Part shown: piece by piece, positions 11,901-25,155 of the stretch
How positions within the stretch are numbered: the first letter of the stretch is position 1
How the letters are laid out: each line of letters opens with the position of its first letter
Assembly (NCBI GenBank): GCA_029204225.1
Contig: CM055109.1
Location: 47,430,612-47,494,611, forward strand
Origin: Diphasiastrum complanatum
Lineage: Eukaryota; Streptophyta; Lycopodiopsida; Lycopodiales; Lycopodiaceae
Direction: 5' to 3'
Length of the DNA: 64,000 bases
Notes under the pieces: generated by a model
Told to the model about the DNA's origin: nothing
Database searches by the model: none
What the model saw: only the letters and a program-made list of their open reading frames with translations
Position numbers and translations under genes: made by a program

Positions 11901-14900
11901 TAGCATGCAAGCTGGCCTCTACAATGAATTAATTAACCATTAATTCCTAACACTCCCCCTTAATGGATAATTGATTATCAATAACACCTAGGAGTGTCTT
12001 GAACTTCTCAAATTTTTTCACGACCAAGTCCTTTTGTGAAGATATCTGCAACTTGATCATTGGTGTCGCAGTAGATCAACTCTACTTCACCACTCTGCAA
12101 CTTTTCTCGTATGAAATGCTGCTGAACTTCAATATGCTTTGACCTGCTATGAAACACCGGATTCTTCGCAAGCTGAATGCAACTCTGATTGTCACACCAA
12201 AGAACTGTAGGTTCAACTTGTTCTATGTGAATATCTTTTAGAATCCTTCGTAACCAGATTGCTTCACAAGTCGCTGATGTAGTAGCCCTATACTCTGCCT
12301 CAGTAGAAGATAAAGCAATTGTTGGTTGCATTTTACTACTCCAAGATATGGCTCATGTTCCAAGATTAAATGCATATCTTGTGGTCGATCTTCTCTCTTC
12401 TGCATTTCCTGCCCAGTCAGCATCAACAAAACCCTCAAGTTTTATTTTTGTTCCTTTACCATAATAAATGCCATAACTGAGTGTCCCTTTGACATAACGC
12501 AAAATCGTTTATGCCGCTTTCCAATGACAAACTTTTGGTAAAGACATGAATTGACTAACCATGCTCACTGCATATGAAGGTCGAGTAGTTGTTAGATAGA
12601 TAAGACTACCTACAAGCTGCCTATAAAGTGTTTCATTCACACTTTCAGAATTTTCCTCTTTTGTAAGCTTTACACTTGGATCATAAGGTGTAGAAATGGA
12701 CTTACAATCAAGCATGTTAAACTTCTTGAGTAACTCTCTTGCATACGTTGAAAAGATTTTCCTTTGACCTCTAAACTTCAATACCCAAACAATACTGAAG
12801 TCTCTCCAAATATTTCATATCAAACTCCAGTGAAAGATTGTTCTTTACCTTCTCTATTAATGACTTATTTGACCCTATGATAATAAGATCAGCTTATAGA
12901 GAACAATAATGACTATCTCATCCGAATCTTTCAAAATATATAGTGTTGACTCAGACATGCTTTTATGAAAATTCTGCTTCAAAAAATAATTGTTGATGCG
13001 AGTATACCATGCGCTAGGCGCTTGTTCAACCCATATAGTGTTGTCTTTAACTTGCAAACAAAATGCTCTTTGCCTTCAACCTCATAACCCTGGGGCTGCT
13101 CCAAATAAACCTCCTCTTCAAGGTAACCATTCAAGAAAGCACTCTTGACATCCATTTGCTGAATATCCCATCCAAAATGAGATGCAATTGCCAAAACACT
13201 CCTCAAAGTATTCATCTTAGCAACAGGTGCGAAAGTATTTTCGTAGTCAATTCATTTCCTCTGAGCATATCCTTTGGCTACTAATCTGGCTTTATACTTA
13301 TCTATAGAACCATCAGACTTAAACTTGGTTCTATAAATCCACTTGCAACCAATTGGTTTCTTACCTGCTGGAAGTTCAACAAGATCCCATGTCTCGTTTT
13401 TCATAATAGAATTGTACTCCTCATCCATAGCAGTCTTCCAAACTTGTTCCTTTGCAGCATCTTCATAAAATTAAGGATCCTCTGAATCCAACACTGAAGC
13501 CATAAACGCATAATGCGTTTCTTCACCATCTTCACAATAGTTGACACTTGAACGTGTCAATCTCTTAGCTCCTTGTTGACTCGATTCTCCCTCATCCAAC
13601 ATTTGACTATCTTTTATAGTCTCAAAATACCATCTTGGTAATTTCTTTGTAGGTGACGTAGAACGAGAATAAGTATCAAATACTCGACCTTTCCTTACGT
13701 TTACCAAGATCCACCTGTGTACACACCCTTGGTACAAGTTGTGTAGAAGTTGTATCACATGGACCTGTATCTTCCTGAACATCATCTATAAGAGGAGTTT
13801 TTGGTTAGAAGACTCACTTTCTTCAAACACGACATCCCTACTCATAATCACCTTCTTACTAGTAAGATTATAAAGGGGATATGCCTTCTCTTCCTCATCA
13901 TAACCCATGAGTAAACACTTGATTGCCTTTGAATCAAGTTTTTGACGATTATCTTTAGGGATATGTGTATATGCAACACAACCAAAAACTTGTAGATGAT
14001 CCACTTTAGGTTTTATACCTGTGAAAGCTTCTTCTGGAGTTCGATTTAGAACAGCTTCTGTAGGACTCTTGTTAAGTAAGTAAAGTACTAACTGCTTCAC
14101 CCCACAAATGATTCTTGAGGTTCTTACCTCGTAGCATGCTTCGAGCACTCTCCACAATAGACCTGTTCTTTCTCTCGGCTACTCCATTATGTTGCGGTGT
14201 ATCAGTCGAAGCAAATTGTCTCTTGATTCCACGTTCTTTGCAGAATTCCTGGAACTCTGTAGATATGAACTCACCGCCCTTATCTAAACGTAAAATCTTG
14301 ATTTGCTTTCATGTTTGCTTCTCAACCTTAAAAGCTTGACTCTTATACTTAAGCAAGTATATCCATACCTTCCTACAAAAATCATCCACAAATATCATGA
14401 AGTAGGATGCTCCCCCTATAGACTCAGTCTGCATGGGGACCACATAAGTCTGTATGAACAAGCTCCAAGATCTCCTTGGCTCTATATGCTCCATCCTTAG
14501 GAAACTGCATACGATGATGCTTGCACATAACACATCCTTCACAAATTTTTCCTGAAGATACAATATTAGGTAATCCTATTACCATATTATTGTCTTTTAG
14601 AACTTGTAAGCTTTCATAGTTCATATGTCCAAACCTTTCATGCCACATCCTGCTCTCCATACTATCAGAAGCTGCACAAACCTGATGATCCGATGTAGTC
14701 GCATCAAGTTTGTAAAGTCGACCTTCGCAGAGATGCGAGAGATGCTCTCCTCTGTAGTTGGTGGTTTTGCGTCTTCCTCGCAGCATACTCCGCCTTATCC
14801 TTATCCATTTCCGTCTTCTGCAGTTCGTCCTGTGTTACCTCTACTCTACCCAGAAGACAATGATTTTAAACTTACTCATTTCGCAAGAAATACTTCCCAG

Positions 14901-17900
14901 AGAACAACTGATGTTGTAAACAAGTGGTTGCATCAGTGGGACAATTATTTTGATTTGAAGTGGGCCTCAACCGAGGAGGGTTGGCGGGTCCGCAAAGCTG
15001 CTTACCATCTCACTGATTTTGCTGACAGGTGGTGGCGCAAGTTGTTGAAGTTTAATCAGGCTCCATCCACCTGGATTGATTTCAAGCGAGCTTTTAGAGC
15101 TCAGTTCATTCCTCCACATGAGCATGTGTGTGCGACGGATGCTTGGTTTTTGCATCGTCAAAGGCAGTACATGGTGCAAGAATATGCTGATAAGTATCGT
15201 GAGATGCTTATCAAGATTCCAGAAGAGATTCCTGAGTGGATCATAGTCCACAAGTTTATTTTTGGCCTTCGCGAAGAGTTGAGGCCTTTAGTGCTTATTG
15301 AAGGGTGCAAGACCTTAGAAGAGGCAGTTGCTACAGCTCTCAACTTTGAAGGTAATGTGCGCACCAAGGCTGAATCTGGAGCGCCAAGCTGGCCTCAGAG
15401 GAAAGGTTCGTGAAAGTCTGGCCAAGCTGGTCAGAAAGGCTTTTTGCAGAAGGATCCTATCCAGATGCAGGAGACTTTGAAGTGCATAGAGGCATCTCCT
15501 TTGGCTCATCAGGCTTACAACAACTCTCCTCTCAATCCAGAACAAAAGGACAAGGCCAAGAAAGACGGATTATGCTTTTTCTGTCTTGGCAAGCATCTTG
15601 TCAATGATTTTCCTCGCCGCACAGACATGAAGCTCCATGTTTTACAACAACGTCAAGATAAGGACAAGGATGAGGAAATTTTGGAAGACTTATTAGTAAG
15701 TGATGATGAGTAGGCAGCCTGTATAGTTTTTCTTTCTTTTGCATGTATATAAAGTTTGGACATGAGAGTTTGTTTTATGTTTTAAAAGGAGGGGAGACCA
15801 TCTGTTGAGGGTCCTCTTGTTACCTATATGCAAATAACGAGAATGGAGATTCAGTATTTGTGGTTGTGTTATGTGAATGTTGATTCTAGTTTTGATTCTT
15901 ATGTTGGTAATAATTAGATAAGCACACTCACTAATAAACCACAAGAAGTTTCATTTACTTTTGCATCCCCTAGTGCACATGCATTTGCATTACAGCCTAG
16001 ATGTGACCCAGCAAGTGAGTTGGAGAAGTCCATCCGCACGCGGTTTATACACGTGCTAATTGGTGATATGCCAGAGGGATTGCCGCCTAGTCGGAACGGT
16101 GATCATCGTATTGAGCTCGTTCCAGGGGCAAGTCCGGTATGTAGGCCTCCTTATAGGATGAGCCTAAAAGAGGAAGAGGAAGTAAGAAAGATGTTGGAGG
16201 AGTATCTCAAGCTAGGGTACTTCTGTCCGAGTTATTCACCTTTCGCATCTCCTATTTAACTTGCTAAGAAAAAGGATGGTAGTTTCCGGATGTGTGTAGA
16301 TTACAGGGGATTGAATAAGATCACTGTAAAGCACAGGTATCCGATGCCCAGGATTGATGATCTACTGGATGCGTTGCAAGGTGCAACCATTTTCCGTAAG
16401 ATAGATCTCAAAAGTGGATACCATCAAATATGGATTCGAGATGAGGACGTCTAGAAGACAGCCTTCCGAACCCGTTTCGGTCATTATGAATTTTTAGGTT
16501 ATGCCATTTGGGTTAACCAATGCCCCAGCCACGTTCATGATGCTCATGAACGATGTCTTGCGAGACTATATGGGCAAGTTTGTCGTCAATTTTATTGACG
16601 ATAGATATATTGGTTTTTAGTAAAGTGGTCGAGGAGCATGAGGTTCATCTCAAGACCGTTTTGGGCAAGTTACAAGCTTCTGTCTTGTATGCCAATGCTC
16701 AGAAGACAGAGTTGTGTAAGACTCGTGTCGAGTTTTTGGGTCACGTAGTGACAGTTGAGGGTATTTCGGTTGACCCAGCCAAGGTGGCTGTGGTTAAGAA
16801 GTGGCCGATTACAATCTTTCTTAAGTTTTTGCAAGTTCTACCGGCAGTTCATTAGGAACTATTCCAAGGTAGCTGCTCCTTTGATGGACCAGTTACGGAA
16901 AAATAACACTGTAGATCGGTGGGTTGCTGAAGCTCAACACAGGTTTGAGAACTTGATGGAGGCGCTGGCCACGGCTCCAGTTCTCAAGTTTTTGATACCC
17001 AGATACCGTTTGACCTAGAGACGATGCAAGTGGCATTGTCGTAGGTGCAGTGTTGAGCCAAGATGGTATACCCGCACAGGAGCAAGAGCTGTATGTGAGT
17101 ACATGCGCTCAAGGTGTGAAAACATTATTTATACGGCGCCGAGTTTTTTGTGTACACAGATCATTATACTTTAAAGTATTTTGCACTCAGCCAGATTTGT
17201 AAGGCTGCCAAGCTCGGTGGGTTGAGCTGATGCCGGAATTTCATTTGGAAATTCGCTTCCGAAGAGGGAAGGAAAATGTGGTCGCTGATGCACTATCGTT
17301 GGTACTGCATCAGATGAGCCTTGTCTGTAGTTGACAGTGATCTCATGGAGGAGACCAAGAGGGCTCAGCAAAAGGACCCACATTGTCAGTGTGTGTAGCC
17401 TATGCATGCAAGTTAGTCGACCAAGCGGAAGAGTCAGCCTCGTCTGTCGCTTCCGTAGAGGAACACACCAGTACTTATTTGACATACACCGTGAAGGAAG
17501 GTATGTAGTTGAGAAAACGGAAAAGTATTCGTGCCAGACGTGAAGGATCTTCATCGTAAGATACTTCATGAATGCCATGTTAGTCCCTGCGCAGGGCACC
17601 CTGGTATTGATAAGACCAGTGAGCTTTTGAGAAGGCATTATTTCTGGCCACGATTGCAACGGGGTGTAAGAGAGTACGTCCAGCGTTGCGCAGCTTGTTA
17701 GGTGAACAAGGCTGAGAGAGTAAGTCCTCCGGGCTTGCTACATCCACTTGAGATATCTACAGGAAGGTGGGAAAGCATCTCTATGGATTTTATTGTTGGG
17801 CTACCCAAGACCCAGAATGGATTAAATTGTGTTATGGTAGTGGTAGACAAGTTCTCCAAGGTGGCTCATTTCATCGCAACGACCAAGAAGGTCACAGCTC

Positions 17901-20900
17901 CGCAAGTGGCTGAGTTGTTTATTCAGAATATTGTCAGGTTACATGGTCTTCTGAAGTCCATAGTTTCTGACAAGGATCCCAAGTTTACGAGAAATTTCTG
18001 GATTGAGGTGTTCGCCAAGCAGGGAACACAGTTGCGGATGAGTAGCTCTGAGTATCCTCAGATGGATGGTCAGACAGAGCGAGTGAATCAAATCTTGGAA
18101 GATATGCTTAGGGCATATGTGAGTAGTACTTTAACAGACTGGGTAAAGCATTTACCGCGATTGGAGTTCACGTACAATGATAAGAGACATGTGTCCACTG
18201 GATTGAGTCCATTTGAGCTCAATTATGGTTTCAGGCCACTAAGTCCTGCAGGCTGCAATCATAGGGATTCCGCATAGGGTACCTAGTGCTATAGAGTTTT
18301 TGACTCAGATGCAACAGAAGCTAGAGTTGGCACGAGATAACTTGTCCAAAGCTGTAGCTAGGGTAGAGAGTTATGCTCGTGAGAACCGTACCTATCGAGA
18401 ATTTGAGAATGGAGATTGGGTGTATTTACTAGTCCCTTCGAGGTCAAAGGTGCTACGCACAGGAATGTGCGCCAAGTTATCTCCTAGGTATTGTGGACCA
18501 TGGTTGATTATTAAGAAGGTGAGCCAAGTAGCTTATAAGCTACAGCTACCTGTGGGATGCAAGTTGCATCCAGTATTCCATGTTAGCAAACTGAAGAGAT
18601 GTTTGCAGATGGCGATAGCCTGGTGGAAGGTCTAGTGTCTCTTGAGGAGAAAGACACCACAGGTTATGGGCCAGACAGAATCCTAGATCGAAGGGAGTGA
18701 CGATTGCGGAATCGTCTCCTTCAAGAGTATCTAGTAACTTGGAAAGGGCATCCGTTGTCAGATGCTACCTGGGAGACGCGACAGGCGTTGCAGAAGTCTT
18801 ACCCAGAGTTTGTCATCGAGGACCGATGACTTGCCAGAGGAGGGAAGGATTGTTAGAGTCCAGTTACGACTCTATCATGACCTTGGCACGGCCGGTCACC
18901 AGAGGGCCTAAGGCCAAGTATTGGCAAGGGCCGGTGACCGAGGAAAACATCTATCCCAAGTTGGGACCGGTGCGTCACGAGTAGTGACCCGGTGTGGCCG
19001 CCTGACAAGTTGTCAGAGATGCGGTGTGTCTTGACCGTCGGGCCCTAGTCGTCAGTGACGAGATGCCAGCCAGCAAGTAGTCGGGGTGACCAAGAGGGTC
19101 ACAGGTCTTTGGCGGGGCACGGGGGTGGTACCCTATGAGTCACTCAGTATTCACAGGTCACAGGGGCTAGGCATGCCAAGTGGACTGATCACCCACAGGT
19201 GGATGCCATGTGCCAATTGACGGGAATAGCAGGTAGAAGGACTCAAGGAGGGGGTGCCTATGGTTGGGAGGTTCATTCTACACACCGGCTTCTAGGATTC
19301 ACGAGCTTGGAGAGACTGGCTTGTGACAAAAAAGCTCAAAAATAGAGCTCAGTTTTATGCTAACCGTGGTCGCTCATCTCAAGAATTTCAGATCGAAACC
19401 TCGGTGTATCTTAAAATCCCTAAGGATTCTAAGGTACTGCGGACTAGGAAATGTCATAAGCTATCTCCACGATATAGGAGTCTATATAAGGTTGTAAAGA
19501 AAATTAATCGGGTCGCTTATCAGCTTCCGATTGGGAGTTGGGTTTCATCCTGTTTTCCACGTAAGTCGTTTGAAAGAGCCACTTAGTCGAAGGTGAACCG
19601 GTTGAATTGGAGGATCTGACTACATTCGTACCAACGGTGCCGGAGAAGTTTGTTGACGTTTGTCGACACCAACTGAGAAACCGTTTGGTTTCTAAATTTT
19701 TGGTACATTGGAAAGGCAAGTCAGATGAGGACACATGGGAGAGAGAAGACTACTTAAGGCTGAACTTCCCCAGCTTGCTCCCTTTAGAGGAGGCTCGTAA
19801 AGCAAGAGGGAATGTGAGGTACTCATAAGGGCACATAATAGAATACATGAGGTGACGGTCTCATTTCTTTGGGACAAAACGCTGGTCTAGAGCTATAGGT
19901 CAATTTGGTACCACGCGTTAATGTCCTATTGGCGAGAGGTGACCCTTATTACGGACCCACCTCAGTGTGCATAACTGACACGTGTTGTTGGTGGTCAGAC
20001 GTGACCCCTTTGGTTGAAGGTGACCCCATCTAGACTATGTATATAGAGGTGGACCTCGTAGAGCTTGTCATTCATTCTCTCCTGGAGAATGAAGAGCTCT
20101 TCCATTGGTTGTTAGGTCAGGACAATAATCTAGGCCTCGGGATGTAGGTAGGTAGGTGAGGGTCAAGGCACGGTGTTATGGGACACCATGGCTTATCAGA
20201 GATCCAAGCTTGCTTGAAGGTGGTCTATGACTCCAATGCACGGGGAAGAGGTGGTAGTACCTCTATGGTTGGGAGGTAACGAAGCGTTTGTCATAGTAAT
20301 GGCTGGTTTCGACGATGGGGTTTCTTGTCAAATTCCAAGGCCTAGCTATGGAGTATCATAACAGCATAGTAAGCACACTATGAAAGCTTCAAAAAACCAG
20401 CTATGGAGTAGAACACAAAAGCAAGAGAGAGAGGACTTCAAAGCTCACACAACATGAATGAATATTCAAAGTCTAGTAGGGCGTGGAAAACCCCTCCAAA
20501 GTTTGGGCTACATATAGCATGTTATGTGGTGTCTTGCTAATTCTAGCTCTAGAACCCACATGGGTCCTTAACCTACTTGATTTACTTGCCTAATTAGCAC
20601 AAGTGGGGTGTACTATGTACATAAATGTTTTACCCCCATGTCTTATGCACAACTTACAAGTTACAAGAGGACTTCACATGCATAGTTAGCTTGGGAAATA
20701 AACACACAGTTTTCCTTTTTCCAAACCTCCAAGCCAAGACAATAGTGGATTAAGCCCAAATCCTTCATCTCGAACTCATTTGATAAATGAGCCTTCAACT
20801 TTTCAATAAGCTGCCCATTGTTACCCGTGATGACTAAGTCATCCACATAGAGAACTATCAAAACAATGTTCCCATCTTCCTCCTTCACGAACAGGTTGCA

Positions 20901-23900
20901 ATCCGACTGACTCTTTATGAATTGCTCCTTGGCAAAATAGTCGTTAATACGACTATACCAGGCCCTGGGTGCCTGCTTCAAACCATATAAGGCCTTCTTA
21001 AGCCTGCATACCATACTTCCTTGCCCTTAGCCTCAAAACCTTGTGGCTGTTCCATGTAGACTTCTTCAGCCAACTGTCCATTAAGAAAAGCACTCTTCAC
21101 GTCCATTTGATGGACCTCCCAACCAAAAAATGCATCTGATAGACGTCATCTTAGCCAATGCTAAAACCAATCTGATAGACGTCATCTTAGCTACCGGTGC
21201 AAACGTCTCATCATAGTCCAAGCCCTCCTTTTGTGCATAGCCTTTAGCAACCAGCCTTGCCTTATGCTTTTCGATGCTCCCATCCGATTTGTATTTGGTC
21301 CTGTAGACCCACTTATGGCCAATAGGATGCTTCCCTTTTGGTAACTTCACCAAATCCCATGTATCATTCTTGAGAATGGAGTCGTACTCCTCTTGCATAG
21401 CATGTTGCCATACCTTCTCATCTGCTGCCTCAACGAATGTATGCGGATCTTGTGAATCCAAAATAGTAGTCATAAGTGCATAGTTTGTCTCCTGGTGTTC
21501 ATGCTGCTGGGCTTGCCTTTGAGACCTCCTAGCCCCTGGATTGCTGCTTTCTCCCTCATCCAATATCAAACCATCCTGCACAGTTTGCCAATACCACTTG
21601 GGAAACTTCTTCCTTGTAGTTGGTGATGAAGACGGTGAATAGGACTCAACAGATTTGCCCCCTTCCTTCCGCTTCCTAGCCGCCTGGGATTCTTCCTCTT
21701 GATACCTCATATGATCATCCTGAGACTCCCCAATATATGGATGTGGGTCATCAAGTATTGGCCCAAATTCACTTGCACCATCCTCCATCTCAAGTTCCTC
21801 TATAGGAGGCGTTTGATCTTCTTCAAAGATCACATCTCGACTTATGATCCTCTTCTTGCTAGTAAGATCGTAAAGTCTGTAAGCTTTGCTTTCTTCACTG
21901 TATCCCAAGAAAATACACTTTGCCGATTTTGCATCCAGCTTCTTCCTGTTATCCTTGGGAATATGGGCATAGGCCGTACAACCAAACACTCGCAAAGCGC
22001 CCACCTTGGGCTTAATGCCGCTAAATGCCTCTTCTGGAGTCTTGCCTTCCACAGCTTTTGTTGGACTTCTATTCAACAGAAACGCTGCTGTGTGCATTGC
22101 CTCGCCCCAAAAAGAGTTGGGCAACCCCTTTGCCTTGAGCATGCACCTTGCACACTCCACAATAGTTCGGTTCTTTCTCTCTGCTACGCCGTTTTGCTGA
22201 GGGGTATGAGGAGCTGTAAGCTGCCTTTTGATCCCATTGGCCTTGCAGAATTCCACAAATTCTGACTTAATGAACTCTCCACCACCGTCTGACCTGAGCA
22301 TCTTTATCTTCTTTCCTGAATGTTCTTCTACCAAAGCTTTGAAATGCAGGAAGTACTTGAATGCTTCAGATTTTAACTTCAAGAAATAAATCCAAATCTT
22401 GCGTGAGAAGTCATCAATAAAGGTCATAAAGTAATATGCCCCCCCTGCAGATTTTGTTTGGGTTGGCCCCCACAAATCTGAATGTATTAAGTCAAGTATG
22501 CCTGCTGCCCTGGTGGTGCTTTCCTTGGGAAACTTATGTCTTTGCTGTTTTCCCATAGCACAAACCTCGCAAACTAAAGAGCTTGGCTTAACAACTGGAA
22601 GCCTCTCCACCATATGATGCAGGTTCAACACCTGCATGCTTTGGTGGCCAAGATGTCCATACCTCTCATGCCACAACCTATCCACATCACTTCCTTTTGC
22701 TGTATAAGCATGCTGACTAGGGATAGAAGTGTATAACCTGTATAGATTATCTTCCTGCAATCCTTTGGCCACAACCTTCATATTATTACTCAAGTCCAAC
22801 ACAAGACAAGAAGTAGCATCAAATTCTACTTTCATATTTTGTTGAGTGATAGCTCCTACTGAAAGAAGATTTTTAGCAAGTCCTGGTACATATAAGACAT
22901 TCTTAATGACTTTGACTTCTCCTGATGGAAGCTTTACAGGTACTGTGCCCTTTCCCTTGACATTGTGTGTCGAGTTATCACCTAGGCACACCTCTTGTCC
23001 ATCACTAACCCCCACAAAGGTATCAAACCAATCCCTATGAGGGGTCATGTGCTTTGAAGCACCTGAGTCAATGTACCAACCACCTGTTGTAGCTTGTGAA
23101 GCCAATGCAACAGAGAATAACTCAGCTTGCCTTATGTCACTCTGCTCCTCTCTTGCAACACTCTCAACAACATTTCCTCCTTGCTTCTTTGTGCCCTTAG
23201 GAGTAAGGGAAAACGGGGAACTGGGGGAATGCCACATCGTCGTAGGTTTTTCAACTAAAATTGGAAACCACCTACCAAGGCTTAGTTTGATCTCCAATCC
23301 ATAGTTATCCAAAAGCCTAAGCTGAAAACGAAACTATTGGCATTTCTCAAGATTCAACATATGATTCACAGGTGCCTATTGATGAAACGTATGTTATGGT
23401 TGAAGTTAAATTAGAGTCTTAAGCTGTTGTTGATGGCAGCCAACATCATCTATTGTAATCTATAGTCATTAGTCCTAATATCATTCCATGTGGCATGCTT
23501 ATTGTGTTACACCCTAATACACCGAGCATATTACTTAAGCAAATGCCTATTAAAAGTAAGTCAAATACACATAATCTTGTTATAGCTTATATCGGTATCC
23601 TCTTGCTACTTCTATATTTTGGAATTGAGTTTCATAGTTGGCTATTCCAATTAAAATTATCTTGCACTCCTAGTCTATAAAATTGACTATATTGAACATG
23701 CATGGGCTATCAAGTTGATGAGCTCCACCTTGAGACAAGCACATATTGGGAAATTGCTCAAGGGGACCAAAGTTTCCTTGTGCACTTTGAGAAGGTTGAC
23801 ATTGAGAAGACCTTTATTTTCTAATGCCATGTAAGTTATGAGATTGGGCAAAGAGTCATTTGTTGTTCAAAGCAACAACTTATTCTTCCATGTTTAATCT

Positions 23901-25068
23901 CTTTCAAATATTTGGAGATGTGCTACCTTGATGAATTGTGAGATCTTTTATTGCCAACATGCAGGTATTTCTATTGGAGATGCTACTTAGACTGTAAATC
24001 ACACTAATAAAAAAAATGAAACTTGGACCAATCACACAATAAAATAGCAAATTTATTGAAGATATCAAAATACAAAAGTGCAATACCTTGGTACCCTCCT
24101 TAGCTAGTGTGGGTGTTGAACTTTGTCGCAACTAGGCTCACAACAACTCTAACGAGCTACTCACTTGAGATGGTGGAGGTATTTATTCGTTCCCTAAGCA
24201 CCTCACTAGACTAAACATGGAGGTAGTAGTAGACCTACTAATCTATGGCAATAGTAGGCACTATCAAGCTACTCTAAGGGAGTTGCCCTTACAACCTCCT
24301 TGCAATTGATATTTCAAAATACAAAGATGTCCACATTGACTATGACCATGATACAAGAAATGTGACTAAAACATAATGAAAAATAAAGCTATAGGGGTAC
24401 AAAAGGGTAGCGCATGACTAGTTAGTGATTGAATTTACGTCATAGAGAAGAGTGCAATAGTTTTAACAAAGGATAAAACATGAAGAAATTAAATATACCA
24501 ATTGGACAACAGTGAACACTAAAAGGAGATCTCTTGTTACAAAAAATCGAAATTTTAGTGTACGCCATTTCCGATCTGCAGGCACTTGAACTCTTAAGTG
24601 GTATGGTGATTTGCAAGTTGTGCAATGTGCAAAAGCAAAACCCTCCTGTGAAGAATGCAAAAGAGAAAGTTAGAGAAAATTAAGAAGACTTGAGCATTAC
24701 AATCACATCTCCAACCAACTTAAGGAGTTGCGCATAAGTTTCTGAAATAGTCATTGTGAATAACTTGTGTGCAAAACAAGATACTATACTAACAAGGTAC
24801 AAAAGTCTTCATTGATTCATAAACTGCAACAAAAACTCCAAACAAAAACTGCATTCACTGGAAACACAATTGTAGATGATATGATTTGGAAAACCAACTA
24901 AACAAACTAGCAAACACACGACAAGAAAACGATGAGATGGTCTCAACCAAAAAAAGTACACAATACCTTCACAGCTCGCCAATGATCAAGGCAAGCACGA
25001 TGAACATACTTCCCAGATCCTTTGCATTTACAAGGAGCAATAAAGTCCCTACCTGAAAGAAGTGTTAC

Positions 25069-25155
<87 letters not shown>

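Noticed and set aside
17171-17659. Minus-strand frame of 162 codons
   Set aside because: Antisense to gypsy E RNase H/integrase; no motif of its own.
21699-22265. Plus-strand frame of 188 codons
   Set aside because: Antisense shadow of the copia B integrase frame.
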